From Psilocybe azurescens (taxonomy: Eukaryota > Basidiomycota > Agaricomycetes > Agaricales > Agrocybaceae), in assembly GCA_023853785.1 (NCBI GenBank), contig JAJIRX010000619.1:1-64000 (forward strand): a DNA stretch of 64,000 bases, given 5' to 3'. Below are positions 22,546 to 34,145 of the stretch, in pieces (the first letter of the stretch is position 1; each line of letters opens with the position of its first letter). The translations under genes were made by a program, and so were the position numbers. The notes below the pieces were generated by a model. That model worked only from the letters and a program-made list of their open reading frames with translations. It made no database searches and was not told the origin of the DNA.

Positions 22546-23435
22546 ATGAGTCAAACCATCCAGGACCTTCTGGTTAGAATTTTGAGTTTCAACTGCGCAA
22601 AGTCCAGCGTAAGCATAGAAACTATACTCAAACATTTTGTATTAACAGACGATATTGTTTTTATCCAAGAACCTCCCTGGAGGTTTGTATGTACTGCACC
22701 GTCTACTTCTCGTAAGTCTGGCAATGATGTCATTAGTGCTCTATTGTATCCCTCATGGCTGCCCATGGTGCGTATTCCTGAACCTGATCCTTGTCCAAGG
22801 GTTATGGCCTATGTGTCTAACCGCTTGAAAGAGTTTTGTCCATCCATGTGCCGCGATCTTATTGATCATCACAACATTCTCATTCTCAGTCTGTTCACAA
22901 ACGGACAGTGCTATAATCTGATGAACATCTATTCAGACAAGACCCATACAGCCGCTCTCCTCCTGGCAGAGGAGGTGGCCTCACTTCCACCCTTCATCTA
23001 TATGGGGGTGACTTCAACATCCACTCCCAGAAATGAGATGGAGACCATTGTGGCCATCCAGGAGTTGCCACTCAACTCCTCAACACAGCGTTGGAATTAG
23101 GCTTGCAACCGGCTCCTTTTGTGAACCCAGGGCCAACCTTCTACCCTTGCATCTAAGGCTTTTGCTCTGCAGTGACTTGGTATTTGTGCAACCAGACCAG
23201 ACCCTGACAGTGCAGGTCACCCGGGTGTACAACGCCATAGGGCGAAGTCAGATCACATCCCTCTCATGACCACACTATCCATCTCTGCTGATTCTGGGGC
23301 CACGCCCCCACAGAGCTCTCAAAACTGACAAAGAGGAGCAAATCCGCTTTGTCAGAGTCATTGAGGGAGAGTTTGCCATGAAAGTGGACAAACACGCTCC
23401 TCTCGACACACCCAACCAGATTGACATAGTGGCGC
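22546..23435 (+). pseudogene. LINE ORF2 endonuclease fragment
   Basis: AP-endonuclease-like domain: N-terminal RILSFNCAKSS, the QEPPW motif near residue 42, a damaged GDFN block (MGVTSTS instead of WGDFNIHS) and a SDH-like block near 23245. Frameshifted near 22990 and 23100. It ends at 23435, where element E begins, so RT and RNase H are not attached to this copy. Confidence 0.82.
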
Positions 23436-23436
23436 T

Positions 23437-25197
23437 TGAACTACGTGAGTGTGTGATTTGATATATAAATCGAAAACCAAAACACAAACCAGAGAGGAAT
23501 GGTCTAGACTAGATAAGACGACTCTCTCCCTGTTGAGTTAAAGTGAGGGCTGGCTTAACCACTTGGTTGTGAAGATATATGTGGTCTGAGGAGGGCATGG
23601 ACATATGAAGGAGGAGGAATGGATGAGGGAATATAAAATGCCCTTGAGTATTTACTGGGAGGAAGCAACCTGACTTGATTGGGGTAGAACAGTGTGAATG
23701 AGGTGTGATGACTGTGGAGGGGCTAAATGACCAGATAATTTGCAGAGATTGATACGGGGGCAGGAGTGAGAATGTAGTTTTGATCCTAGTGTGCTTCAAT
23801 TGAGTCTGCAGTGTCTGCAAAGCCAGAAGTAAGGTCTGGTAATTGAATAATGGCTTGAGCGGCCTGGAGTGATAGATGATGAAGGATTGTGCGATATTTT
23901 TGATCCAAACCTCAAACAGAACAGTGAGGTGAATAAGGGATGACAAGGGCAATCGAAGGTGATGACCTAAGCGATATTCCTCAGCCAAAAAATCAAACAA
24001 TATAGAGAGGCGGATAAAGGGTGTCTGGAGCAATGGATGAAGATGACAACAAGACCAAAATTGCTGAATAAAATATTCTGGAGCAACTGAAGTGATGGGG
24101 AGTTGAGGATCTTGATGTAGAGGAAGAATGAAGGGTTTGGAGGATGACAGGATCAAAATGAACTGTACAAATTGCTCTGGGATGTGAGAGCATGGGTGGT
24201 TGGATAGGCTGGTCTAGCCACTGATGAATGTCTTGAATAACTGGAGTGATTGTTGAATTTTGTGCTGAATATTGATAGAGATTGATTGAATGCATACTTG
24301 GAGTGCTGGACTGAGTACTTGATAACTTGAAATCTTTGCTGTGAAGAAAGTTGGTGCTTGTAACTTCCTTGCATTCCAAGCAATACTAATACATGGTTTA
24401 TATACCAGAGAACATAGAAAAATATTTAAGAGAGATCAAGTGTCCAAACTATACTAATCATTCTATAGAACGACACCCAGTAGTCCCATCTGTTAACTAC
24501 ATACAATAGATTGAAGGCTGACAGAGTTTAGGAGTGAAAAATAGAAGGATGAGTAAGTAAGTAATATAGGATGAGTAAGAAGTATAAGCAGGATTATGAA
24601 AAGCAAAGTGAGATGAGTAAGAAAGAAGCAAAGCTGAGTAATTACAATAAGTAAGAATGACAAAAGGAAGGAAGGATCAATCATATGAAATTGTCAGACA
24701 ATAGAAAAGGAGCCAAAATAGCAAACAAGTACCATGCTAATGAATAGAACCAGTCTATTCATAGTATAGCTCAGTCATCCATTACCAAGACTGCTAAGTG
24801 AGACAAAGATTTGCTGCATATGTGGAATCCAGTTAAGGACCAAATAGTTGTAGATGACCAAATACTGATGACGATGGTGATATATGATGCTGTGCATACT
24901 AGAATGGATAGGAATGATGTCCAGGAATAAGCTGCGATATAGCCTTGAGGTTTGAAATAGATAGCCGATTGAATCACTGATAGGGAATGTAGCTGATCAA
25001 ATAGTTGAAGTGGAGATTGAAAGTTGGAATGGAGATTGAAGTGGACTGTGAATGGGCTTCAACGTTGAATATTGAGGGATGTGCTTCAGATAAAAATGCA
25101 AAATAATAACCCTAGCTTCTGCATGCAATGGGGAGTCAAGACAGACACTCTAAGCTTATAGATAAATCTCATATCCAATCAAAATTGGTGTATGACA
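23437..25197 (-). mobile_element. Element E, reverse copy (unclassified, possible long solo LTR)
   Basis: About 1.76 kb, matching 27856-29533 in reverse. On the minus strand it starts TGTCATACACC and ends GTAGTTCA-like. It contains a TATATAAA box near the middle. Open frames such as 23993-24379 are rich in S, T, H and P with no motif I know and are shifted relative to the other copy. Left flank LINE is in plus, right flank LINE in minus orientation. Confidence 0.6.
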
Positions 25198-26083
25198 CCG
25201 CGTCAATCTGGTCGGGTGTGTCAAGAGGAGCATGTTTGTCCACTTTCATTGCAAACTCTCCCTTAATGACTCTGACAAAGCAGATTTGCTCCTCTCTGTC
25301 AGCTGTGAGAGCTCTGCGGGGCATAGCCCCAGAATCAGCAGAGATCGATAAAATGGTAGCGAGTGGGATATGATCTGACTTGCCCATGGTGTTGTGCACC
25401 TGGGTGACCTGCACCGTCAGGGTCTGGTCTGGTTGCACAAATACCAAGTCAATCACTGTTGAGCAAAAGCCTTGGATGCAAGAGTAGAAGGTTGGCCCTG
25501 GGTTCACAAAAGGAGCCTGTTACAAGCCTAATTCCGACACCATGTTGAGGAGTTGAGTGGCAACTCCTGGGTGGCTGTGATGGCCTCCATCCCATTCCTG
25601 GGAGTGGATGTTAAAGTCACCCCACATATAGATGAAGGGTGGGAGTGAGGCTGCCTCCTCCGCCAGGAAGAGAGCAGCCGTATGGGTCTTATCTGAATAG
25701 ACGTTCATCAGATTATAGCTCTGTCTGTTTGCAAACAGGCTGAGAATGAGTACGCCGCAGTGATCAATGAGATCACGATGCATGGATGGACAAAACTCTT
25801 TCAAGCAGTTAGACACATAGGCCATAACCCTTGGGCAAGAATCAGGTTCGGGAATATGCACCATAGGCAACCACAAAGGATGCAGTGGGGTGCCGATAAC
25901 ATCATCACCAGACTTACAAGAAGTAGACGGTGCAGTGCGTACAAACCTCCAGGGAGGTTCTTGGATAAAAACAATATTGTATGCTAATACAAAATGTTTG
26001 AGTATAGTTTCTACGCTTAGGCTGGACTTTGCGCAGTTGAAACTCAAAATTCTAACCGGAAGGTCCTGGACGGTTTGACTCAT
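25198..26083 (-). pseudogene. LINE ORF2 endonuclease fragment (reverse)
   Basis: ATG at 26083. QEPPWRFV near residue 42 and WGDFNIHSQEWDGG near residue 160 are intact. KSDHIPL is preserved in the next frame after a shift near 25520. This is a better-kept endonuclease than the copy at 22546. It stops at the border with E near 25197. Confidence 0.82.
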
Positions 26084-26084
26084 T

Positions 26085-27855
26085 CTAATGACCAGTGGTT
26101 AGGGAGGATCGGTGCGTGATAGAATTTGCTTGTATCTGACGATATTTCTTGGCAGCCCAGAGAGGATTAAACCTGTGACTGCAGAACATGCAAGTGCGCT
26201 CATGGGCACCGTGATTCTTTCCACAGTTGGGGCAGCGAGGGAGATGAGGGCATGGCTCCCCAGTAGGCGTTGGAGCCTGCGGGGGTTTGCCTTTGGATTT
26301 CCTTTGCAACAAGATGCAACAGCACGGTGCTCCTCCAGCTTGTGAGGACCAGAGCAGCGCAGACATTTAGCCGGCAGCCACATGACAGCGACCAACGGGA
26401 TGGCCCCACCTCCAGCACTGAGTGCAGAGGGAGATGCCAGAGCTCTTCGAGCAGGCTCGTATCCAAAGGGGACGACCCCTGAACATGAACTGTTTGTCCC
26501 ATGAGCTGGCGGGCATGGGCACTGGATGCGGTGTCCCAGATGTCAAAGAAAGCAGTGGCGGTGGTGCTTGCCTTGGAAGTCACGAACTATGAGGGGATCG
26601 CCGCACAGTATGTGAGATGGAGACCAGATGGGAGAGGCCTTGAGTGCTGAGGCAACCTCATCCCATTTGGTGAGATGGTCCAGGTCATAGTGAGTACCTT
26701 GGAATCGAGGAACATCAACAATTCATAGGAATGACTTGGACGTGGGCATGCCGACCCATGGCGTAAACTTGTAGTGGGCCTTGAAATGAGAAGTGATTGC
26801 GCCACAGAGGATATCCGTGTCACGTTCACTGGGGACTTTGTCAGTGGGTACAGAGTATCCATTGTAAGCAAGTTGAGTACCCAGGACCTTCACTCAAAGG
26901 CCCTGGCAGATAAGGATGTCCGAAGACCGATCCTTGAATGAGATTAGCATCTTTAGGATGATCTCCCATGTCAATGAGCAGTTGGCACCTAGAGAGGCCA
27001 TGTGAAGTGTAGTCTGGGATCTTTCTACCCTTCGGGAGGGGAGGCCTAGATGGAGGAGCAGCTGGCAAAGCTGGCTGCTTGATGGGGGCAGCCTTGCAAG
27101 CGGTGTCCACATAAGAATGAGGAGCTGGGCGCTGCAGGGGCGTGAGGGAGGAAGGAGGCACAGGGGGGGGCCTCTGATTAGGAACCACTGGCTTCTTGGC
27201 CAGCGGGTGGGGTTGAGGAGGAGCAGGGGTAGAGGCAGGCTTATCAGCCCGACCTTTTCCTTTGTCCTGCTGTGCTTGAATGGGAGGCCTGGCCGGTGCA
27301 TTCCTATGAGAGGAAACGAGCAGGCTCAGCCAGTGTCATGACGATGTCGTTGTCTCCAGCCCCACCGTGGTCAGACCAAGCAGGGGGAAGGGAGAGGCAG
27401 AGGGGGTCTGGAGAGTTCTGACCAATAGCCAATGGCCTTTGGATAGTGTTGTCTTCTGCAGTGAATGACTCCGCAACCACACAGATTGGGAGGATGTTGT
27501 CAGGAGTGGGCATAGTACCCAGGTCCCCATTAAAGGTCTCACAGGTGAAATCAACCACCGCTTGAGCCAGGGATGCCCCCATTGGGGATGAATGAAGGTT
27601 GATGTGTGAGGAATTAACATACCCCACAATCGTCCTGAGTGCCCCCATAATCCTTTGACTATCTTCTACCATGTCAGAATCTCCATAACTGAGTGATAGG
27701 TAAGAGGGGGGTTGTCCATATCTTTGTCCTCAGACCTTGCAGGCAACGGAGCATTGGAGGGGTGGGCGTTGTTGTCCCTGGCAGTAACCGTGGGAGTGCA
27801 ATGATGAGAACTCTGCCTGGACAACGTGGCAGAGCGACTGGGTTGGGCGGTGCAT
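26085..27855 (-). pseudogene. LINE ORF1 (reverse, broken)
   Basis: N-terminal part (27304-27672) reads MGALRTIVGYVNSSHINLHS and has a conserved block ending FTAEDNTIQRPL. A proline-rich linker and, at 26100-26400, the C-terminal zinc knuckles (CPNCGKNHGAHERTC among them) follow. Several frameshifts. The stop is one base from the ORF2 start at 26083. Confidence 0.8.
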
Positions 27856-29533
27856 TGTCATACACCAATTTTGATTGGATATGAGATTTATCTATAAGCT
27901 TAGAGTGTCTGTCTTGACTCCCCATTGCATGCAGAAGCTAGGGTTATTATTTTGCATTTTTATCTGAAGCACATCCCTCAATATTCAACGTTGAAGCCCA
28001 TTCACAGTCCACTTCAATCTCCATTCCAACTTTCAATCTCCACTTCAACTATTTGATCAGCTACATTCCCTATCAGTGATTCAATCGGCTATCTATTTCA
28101 AACCTCAAGGCTATACGCAGCTTATTCCTGGACATCATTCCTATCCATTCTAGTATGCACAGCATCATATATCACCATCGTCATCAGTATTTGGTCATCT
28201 ACAACTATTTGGTCCTTAACTGGATTCCACATATGCAGCAAATCTTTGTCTCACTCAGCAGTCTTGGTAATGGATGACTGAGCTATACTATGAATAGACT
28301 GGTTCTATTCATTAGCATGGTACTTGTTTGCTATTTTGGCTCCTTTTCTATTGTCTGACACTTTCATATGATTGATCCTTCCTTCCTTTTGTCATTCTTA
28401 CTTATTGTAATTACTCAGCTTTGCTTCTTTCTTACTCATCTCACTTTGCTTTTCATAATCCTGCTTATACTTCTTACTCATCCTATATTACTTACTTACT
28501 CATCCTTCTATTTTTCACTCCTAAACTCTGTCAGCCTTCAATCTATTGTATGTAGTTAACAGATGGGACTACTGGGTATCGTTCTATAGAATGATTAGTA
28601 TAGTTTGGACACTTGATCTCTCTTAAATATTTTTCTATGTTCTCTGGTATATAAACCATGTATTAGTATTGCTTGGAATGCAAGGAAGTTACAAGCACCA
28701 ACTTTCTTCACAGCAAAGATTTCAAGTTATCAAGTACTCAGTCCAGCACTCCAAGTATGCATTCAATCAATCTCTATCAATATTCAGCACAAAATTCAAC
28801 AATCACTCCAGTTATTCAAGACATTCATCAGTGGCTAGACCAGCCTATCCAACCACCCATGCTCTCACATCCCAGAGCAATTTGTCCAGTTCATTTCAAT
28901 CCTATCATCCTCCAGACCCTTCATTCTTCCTCTACATCAAGATCCTCAACTGCCCATTGCTTCTATTGCTCCAGAATATTTTTATTCAGCAATCTTGGTC
29001 TTGTTGTCATCTTCATCCATTGCCCTAGTCATCCCTCATTCACTTCACCGCTCTGTTTGATTTTTTGGTTCAAGAATATCGCACAATCCTTCACCATCTA
29101 TCACTCCAGGCTGCTCAAGTCATTATTCTATCAGCAGGCTTTACTTCTAGCTTTGCAGACACTGCAGACTCAATTGAAGCGCACTAGGATCAAAACTACA
29201 TTCTCACTCCTGCCCCGTATCCATCTCTACAATTTATCTAGTCATTTGGCCCATCCACAGTCATCACACCTCATTCACACCGTTCTACCCCAATCAAGTC
29301 GGGTTGCTTCCTCCCAGTAAATACTCAAGGGCATTTTATATTCCCTCATCCATTCCTCTTCCTTCATATGTCCCTGCCCTCCTCAGACCACATATATCTT
29401 CACAACCTAGTGGCCAAGCCAGCCCTCACTTTAATTCAACAGGGAGAGAGTTGTCTTATCTAGTCTAGACCATTCCTCTCTGGTTTATGTTTTGGTTTTG
29501 ATTTATATATCAAATCACACACTATGTAGTTCA
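27856..29533 (+). mobile_element. Element E, forward copy (unclassified, possible long solo LTR)
   Basis: About 1.68 kb from TGTCATACACC to GTAGTTCA. If the LINE pieces flanking the inversion are rejoined, E lies in the endonuclease-RT linker between GATTGACGCGGTG and TGGTGGCGCAAGCC, suggesting a 4-5 bp target duplication (CGGTG/TGGTG). TG...CA-like ends, a short duplication and a central TATA box suggest an unusually long LTR. No protein domain was recognised; the 215-residue frame at 28673-29320 is S/T/H/P-rich and probably fortuitous. Confidence 0.55.
28648..28655 (+). promoter_or_regulatory. TATA box inside element E
   Basis: TATATAAA, conserved in both copies of E, followed at the usual distance by a sharp change to an A/C-rich, possibly transcribed half. 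Confidence 0.4.
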
Positions 29534-29642
29534 GTGGTGGCGCAAGCCATTGATTCGTTCTCTGCAGCCTGGGAAACCTGCTCCAAAGAGGTCACTATTA
29601 CAAGGCGCTCAAAACCATGGTGGACGGACGAGTGCTCAGTTA

Positions 29643-31241
29643 CAGTAGCTCAAAAACCGTCCCAATGTTTGGCACTTTCTCACTAATTGTTTAATAACTT
29701 GGGAAATAAATTATGTAAAAGTCTGAAAATATTATATGTTATAGTTTAACATGTGACTAACATATTTCTCACAAAGATCATATGATTTTAACAAAAACTG
29801 ATTAAGTAATGGAATTTACAAAATAATAAAACATTGGGACAGTTTTTGACCCTATAAAATAATAGCTTTACATGCTTGTAGAAAGCCAAATTGCTTTGTA
29901 TAAATTGTGAGAAAATTAAACAAGGTCATGTGACACTATTTGTACACATTTGCAATGTTGAATTCAAGTTCAACCATCTTTCTCTTTAACCACCACATCA
30001 TGAAGCCTGCAACACCTTCTCAGTACAATTCTGTCCTCAATCTTCTTGAAGAGGGCTATTCTCTTTGTCAAATAGAGTCTAAAACTGGTTTGGGAAAGTC
30101 TACTGTTGGAAGAATCAAGAGGGAAGTGGATGCCAACAAAGAAACCCCCAAAACAACAAAGGTGGACGTTCTTCCAAGCTTACTCCCAAGGATAAACAGG
30201 TCCTTTTTGTCAAATCAAAACAGGAAAGCTGGACAATGCTGTCCAGGCAACACACTTCATCAATGATGCTATTCCCTCTCCTGTTTGTGCCCAAACAGTC
30301 AGAAATGCCCTCAAAGAAAACAACTTCCGCTCTGTTGTTAAATCAAAATGGCCCCTCCTCAAGGCTATCCACTGTCAAAAATGCCTAAAATTTGCCCAGA
30401 ATCATGTTGGCTGGACTGTGGAGGATTGGAAAAGAGTACTCTGGTCAGATGAAACAAAAATCAACAGGATTGGCTCAGATGGAAGGGTCTATACATGGAA
30501 ACCCAAGGGTGAAGCAATCTCAGATAGAACAACATCACCAACTGTCAAGCATGGAGGGGCAACAATCTCATGGTATGGGGTTGTATGGGGTGGAATGGTG
30601 TTGGAACACTCACTGAGGTTGAGGGGAAGATGAATGCAGACCAATACTGTGAAATTTTGGAGCATGGGGTGGATGAAAGCTTTGACAACTTGGAGATGGC
30701 AGAGGGGAAAAATATTTTTCAGCAGGATAATGACCCCAAACACACCTCCAAAAAAAGCTCAAGAATAGTTTTTGGCCAATGATGTTGAAGTTATGGAGTG
30801 GCCACCCCAATCCCCTGCTCTCAACCCCATTGAACACCTTTGGGTTTACCTCAAAAGGCAAATGAACACCTATGAGACACCACCCAAAGGAGCATTTGAA
30901 TTGTGGGTGAGATTGGCAAAGGAATGGACTGAAATACCTTCATAAACATGCCAAAGGCTTATAGAAAGCATGCCAAGGAGAATGGAGGCTGTTATCAAGG
31001 CAAAGGGAGGCCATACTAAGTACTAGATAGAGAGTCAAAAAACTGTCCCAATGCTCTATTATTTTGTAAATTCCATTACTTAATCAGTTTTTGTTAAAAT
31101 CATGTGACCTTGGTGAGAAATATGTTAGTCACATGTTAAACTATAACATATAATATTTTCAGACTTTTACATAATTTATTCCCAAGTTATTAAACAATTA
31201 GTGAGAAAGTGCCAAACTTTGGGACAGTTTTTGAGCTACTG
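29643..31241 (+). mobile_element. Tc1/mariner element copy 1 (Tc1-1)
   Basis: 1,599 bp flanked by TA on both sides (29641-29642 and 31242-31243). Inverted terminal arms of about 205 bp start CAGTAGCTCAAAAAC. The inner end of each arm repeats the outer motif (TGTCCCAATG) in reverse, so each arm is itself bounded by inverted repeats. Removing it rejoins LINE codons GTGCTCAGT|TA|CGCTTCAGG. Confidence 0.93.
29940..31026 (+). pseudogene. Tc1-1 transposase (DD34E type, broken)
   Basis: N-terminal helix-turn-helix (SLCQIESKTGLGKSTVGRIK), then the DDE core: first D in LWSDETKINR, second in FQQDNDPKHTS, and the E in LNPIEHLW. From the second D to the E there are 34 residues, the Tc1 spacing. A one-base loss near 30210 relative to copy 2, further shifts near 30370 and 30610, and a TAG near 30770 (Trp in copy 2) inactivate it. 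Last codons KGGHTKY, stop 31024-31026. Confidence 0.9.
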
Positions 31242-34145
31242 TACGCTTCAGGCTTACCTGGAGTATGGTCTCCCAGAAGACTGGAAGCTTTTTCGAAAGG
31301 CGGTTAAAAATGCCAAACAGATTTTCTTTGATTCTAGAATCATAGAAATATCCATTACCAACAAGCGCACCTGGGACCTTATGTCATGGGTCCAACAGCG
31401 CAAGTTACCCCTGTGCGAGGCTATTCAGTATCAGGGGCAGCCTTGCCATGCTCTTCCTCAGTTGTGGGATGCACTCCACAATACCTATAACTTGGCATCA
31501 GATCGCCCGTTCAACATCGGCATTCTCAATTCCATCCCTGACATGCCTGTTTGGGGATGGGTCCCTTTCTCTGCACTTGAGATACGGGAGGCCCTGGCCT
31601 CCTGCTCCAATGTGTTGGCCCCAGGGCTGGACCACATCAAGTGGTCTCATCTCAAGATGCTGATGCATGGTCCCACCCACGTTTTCACCATCTTACTCTC
31701 GCTCGCCAATGCCTGCCTTTGGGTTGGGCACTGGCCCAAGCACTTCAAGGAGTCCATGTCGGTTATCATCCCAAAACCGAACAAGCCCTCCTACTCTGCT
31801 CCAAAGGCGTTCAGGTCCATTGTACTCCTGAATACCGTTGGTAAATTGATTGAGAAAATGCTTTCCAATCATATCCAGTTCGATGATGTTGCCTCAGACA
31901 TCTTCCACCCAAATCAGATCGGAGGGATCCATCAACAATCCACTGAAGATGCTGGCCTCATCCTGACGCACATGGTGCACACTGGGTGGGCCAAGGGACT
32001 CAAGCCTAGTATCATTGCCTTTGATGTCTCTCAGTTCTTGCTGTCACTCAACCATGAGGTTCTCATGGCTATCCTCTGGAAGCTAGGGTTTAGCGACAAT
32101 GTTGTCAAATTCTTCTCCCATTATTTGGTCGGTCGGCTCTACGTAGTACGTGTGGGGTGACTTTATCTCGGACCTTTGCCAGGCAGATGTAGGAGTGGGA
32201 CAGGGCAGAGCCCTGTCCCCAGTCCTATCTGCTCTCTATCTTACCCTCATTATGAGGCTCTTTGAGCTGGACCCACTCACTTGTGGGTGTTTCTGCTCTC
32301 ATATGTTAATGATGGCACTCTTGTTGTGCAATCAAAGTCTCTTTTGACAACTGTGATGCTCTTAAATGGGTGTATGGTGTCATATTCGAACTGTTCAAGA
32401 AATTTGAACTTGCACTGGAACACGACAAGTCTGAAGTATTCCACTTTGACCGGTCACATTCCAAAGACAATCCCCCTGTCAATTTGGGCTATGCTCCATA
32501 TACCGGCACAACCCCTTTCAAACCCAAGCTGTATTGGCGGTACTTGGGTTTCTACTTCAATCGAAAGCTCACCTTTACTGAGCATGTTTAATACTACTCT
32601 ACCAAGGTTTTGTCGACTGTCAAGGCAATGAAGATGCTTGGTAGCTCTACTTGAGGTCTGCGCCCTGTTCAAAAGTGCATCCTCTATTGTGCCTGCGTGC
32701 TTCCTATAGTTACGTATGGCTTTTGTCTCTGGTACTTTGCAGCTGCCCATTGCAAAGGTGCCCTTCATTATCTCTCTGTGATGCAGCGCTCTGCTGCATT
32801 GCGGATTACTGGTGTGTTTTGCACCTCTCTGACTGGTGGAGTGGAGGCCCTTGCAGGCCTCCCCCTATCAATCTTCTCCTTTGCCATCTATCTGAGTGAG
32901 CCAACTATTGGTTTGCCACCCTGACCCCAACCCATCCTGTGAGAGCCTTCCTCTCTCGTTTTTAACTCGCGGCACTATTGTGCTGCACCCCTCTCTCTCA
33001 ATTTAGACTATGTCTGAACCAGAGATCTTCTGCACTAATGGGACTCTCTTCAAGTCTGACACTAATGTTCTTGCTCTGACGGAGACCTTACTCCCGATGA
33101 ACCCATTTTTATGACCGGGTGTTTGACTTATGGACCGCTTTGTGGACCAAGTCCACTTTGATGACTGCAAGATTTCTTGTGGCGATGCCGACAAGGAATT
33201 GAAGCAGCGCACCAAACACCTTGACAAGCTCTGGGACAAAATCTTGGAGAGTATCGGAACCTATTATAGAGGGACAGATGCCAGCGTGCCCCTCTCAGGA
33301 TGGTATCAAGCCATTGCGGCCACCATCCTGTTCAGCAGCAGAGCTGAGCGCTGGCACACTCGGCATGTCGCAGGCAAAGTCACTGCACCCAATGCAGAGC
33401 TATATGCCATCTGCTCTGCAATCGTCAATGCGACTTCATGTGATAATTGTACGGACATTTTTGTATTCACGGACTCGATGGCCTCCGCCCGTTGAGCTGT
33501 CGATCCTTCTATCCACTCCAGACAGGGCCACTCAGTGGCTGTCTGTGAGGCTCTTCAGACTTGGTTCACCCGTAAGGATGGCCAGTCAATTACCTTTGTG
33601 TACGTCCCCTCAGCGCTTGCAGTGGGACTTGCATTACAAAGCACACGAGTACGCAACAGAACTCAAAGTTGCACTGGGCCCACACCCAGCTACATCATTT
33701 GACAGCCTGCGCATGCAGGCTGCCCTCTCTCGAGGCACTTCCTGGAATGTCATGTTCCAGGACCCCGAATATTGAGGTCAGAACTTCCTCCACCTCAAAA
33801 CTGTCGACGGGGCAGTTGCTCAGCCTGGGGGTAAAGATAACCCCTGGGTTCACTTCACAAACATGAGCTCTCTGCAGCTCTATGCATGCATGTGCCGGTG
33901 TATCCTGAATCATGCGCTCATTGGGTCTTACTATTCCCGGTTTAATCTTAACGATGGTGAAACATCATGCCTGTGTGGGTGTCCTTGGGAAACCCACACG
34001 CATATCCCTCACTTGCAAGAAGACTTATAGTCCTCCCAAGGCATGCGAGCTTAGGCAGCCAACTACATTGTGCTACCTTCACTCATTTTTGGAGATGAAC
34101 CCAAAAGTGTTCACCTTCTGCTCGGCTCCCACCAGTGTCGGCTGA

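Larger units (their letters stand above)
29534..34145 (+). pseudogene. LINE-A ORF2: RT, RNase H and zinc-finger end (broken, split by Tc1)
   Basis: Resumes in the endonuclease-RT linker and is cut at 29643-31241 by Tc1-1. RT blocks: SVIIPKPNKPSYSAPKAFRS near 31760; FDVSQFLLSLNH (motif A) near 32020; GVGQGRALSPVLSALY (motif B) near 32195; and YVNDG (motif C, normally YVDD) near 32305. RNase H lies at 33130-33500, with DASVPLSGW, NAELYAI and FTDSMASAR. A C-rich zinc-finger-like end (CMCRCILNHA...CLCGCPWET) follows near 33890-34010. Multiple shifts and stops. The frame ends with TGA at 34143-34145. Confidence 0.87.

Noticed and set aside
28673..29320. 215-codon frame in element E as a gene
   Set aside because: The same region in the other E copy is split by shifts, and no motif or start context supports it.
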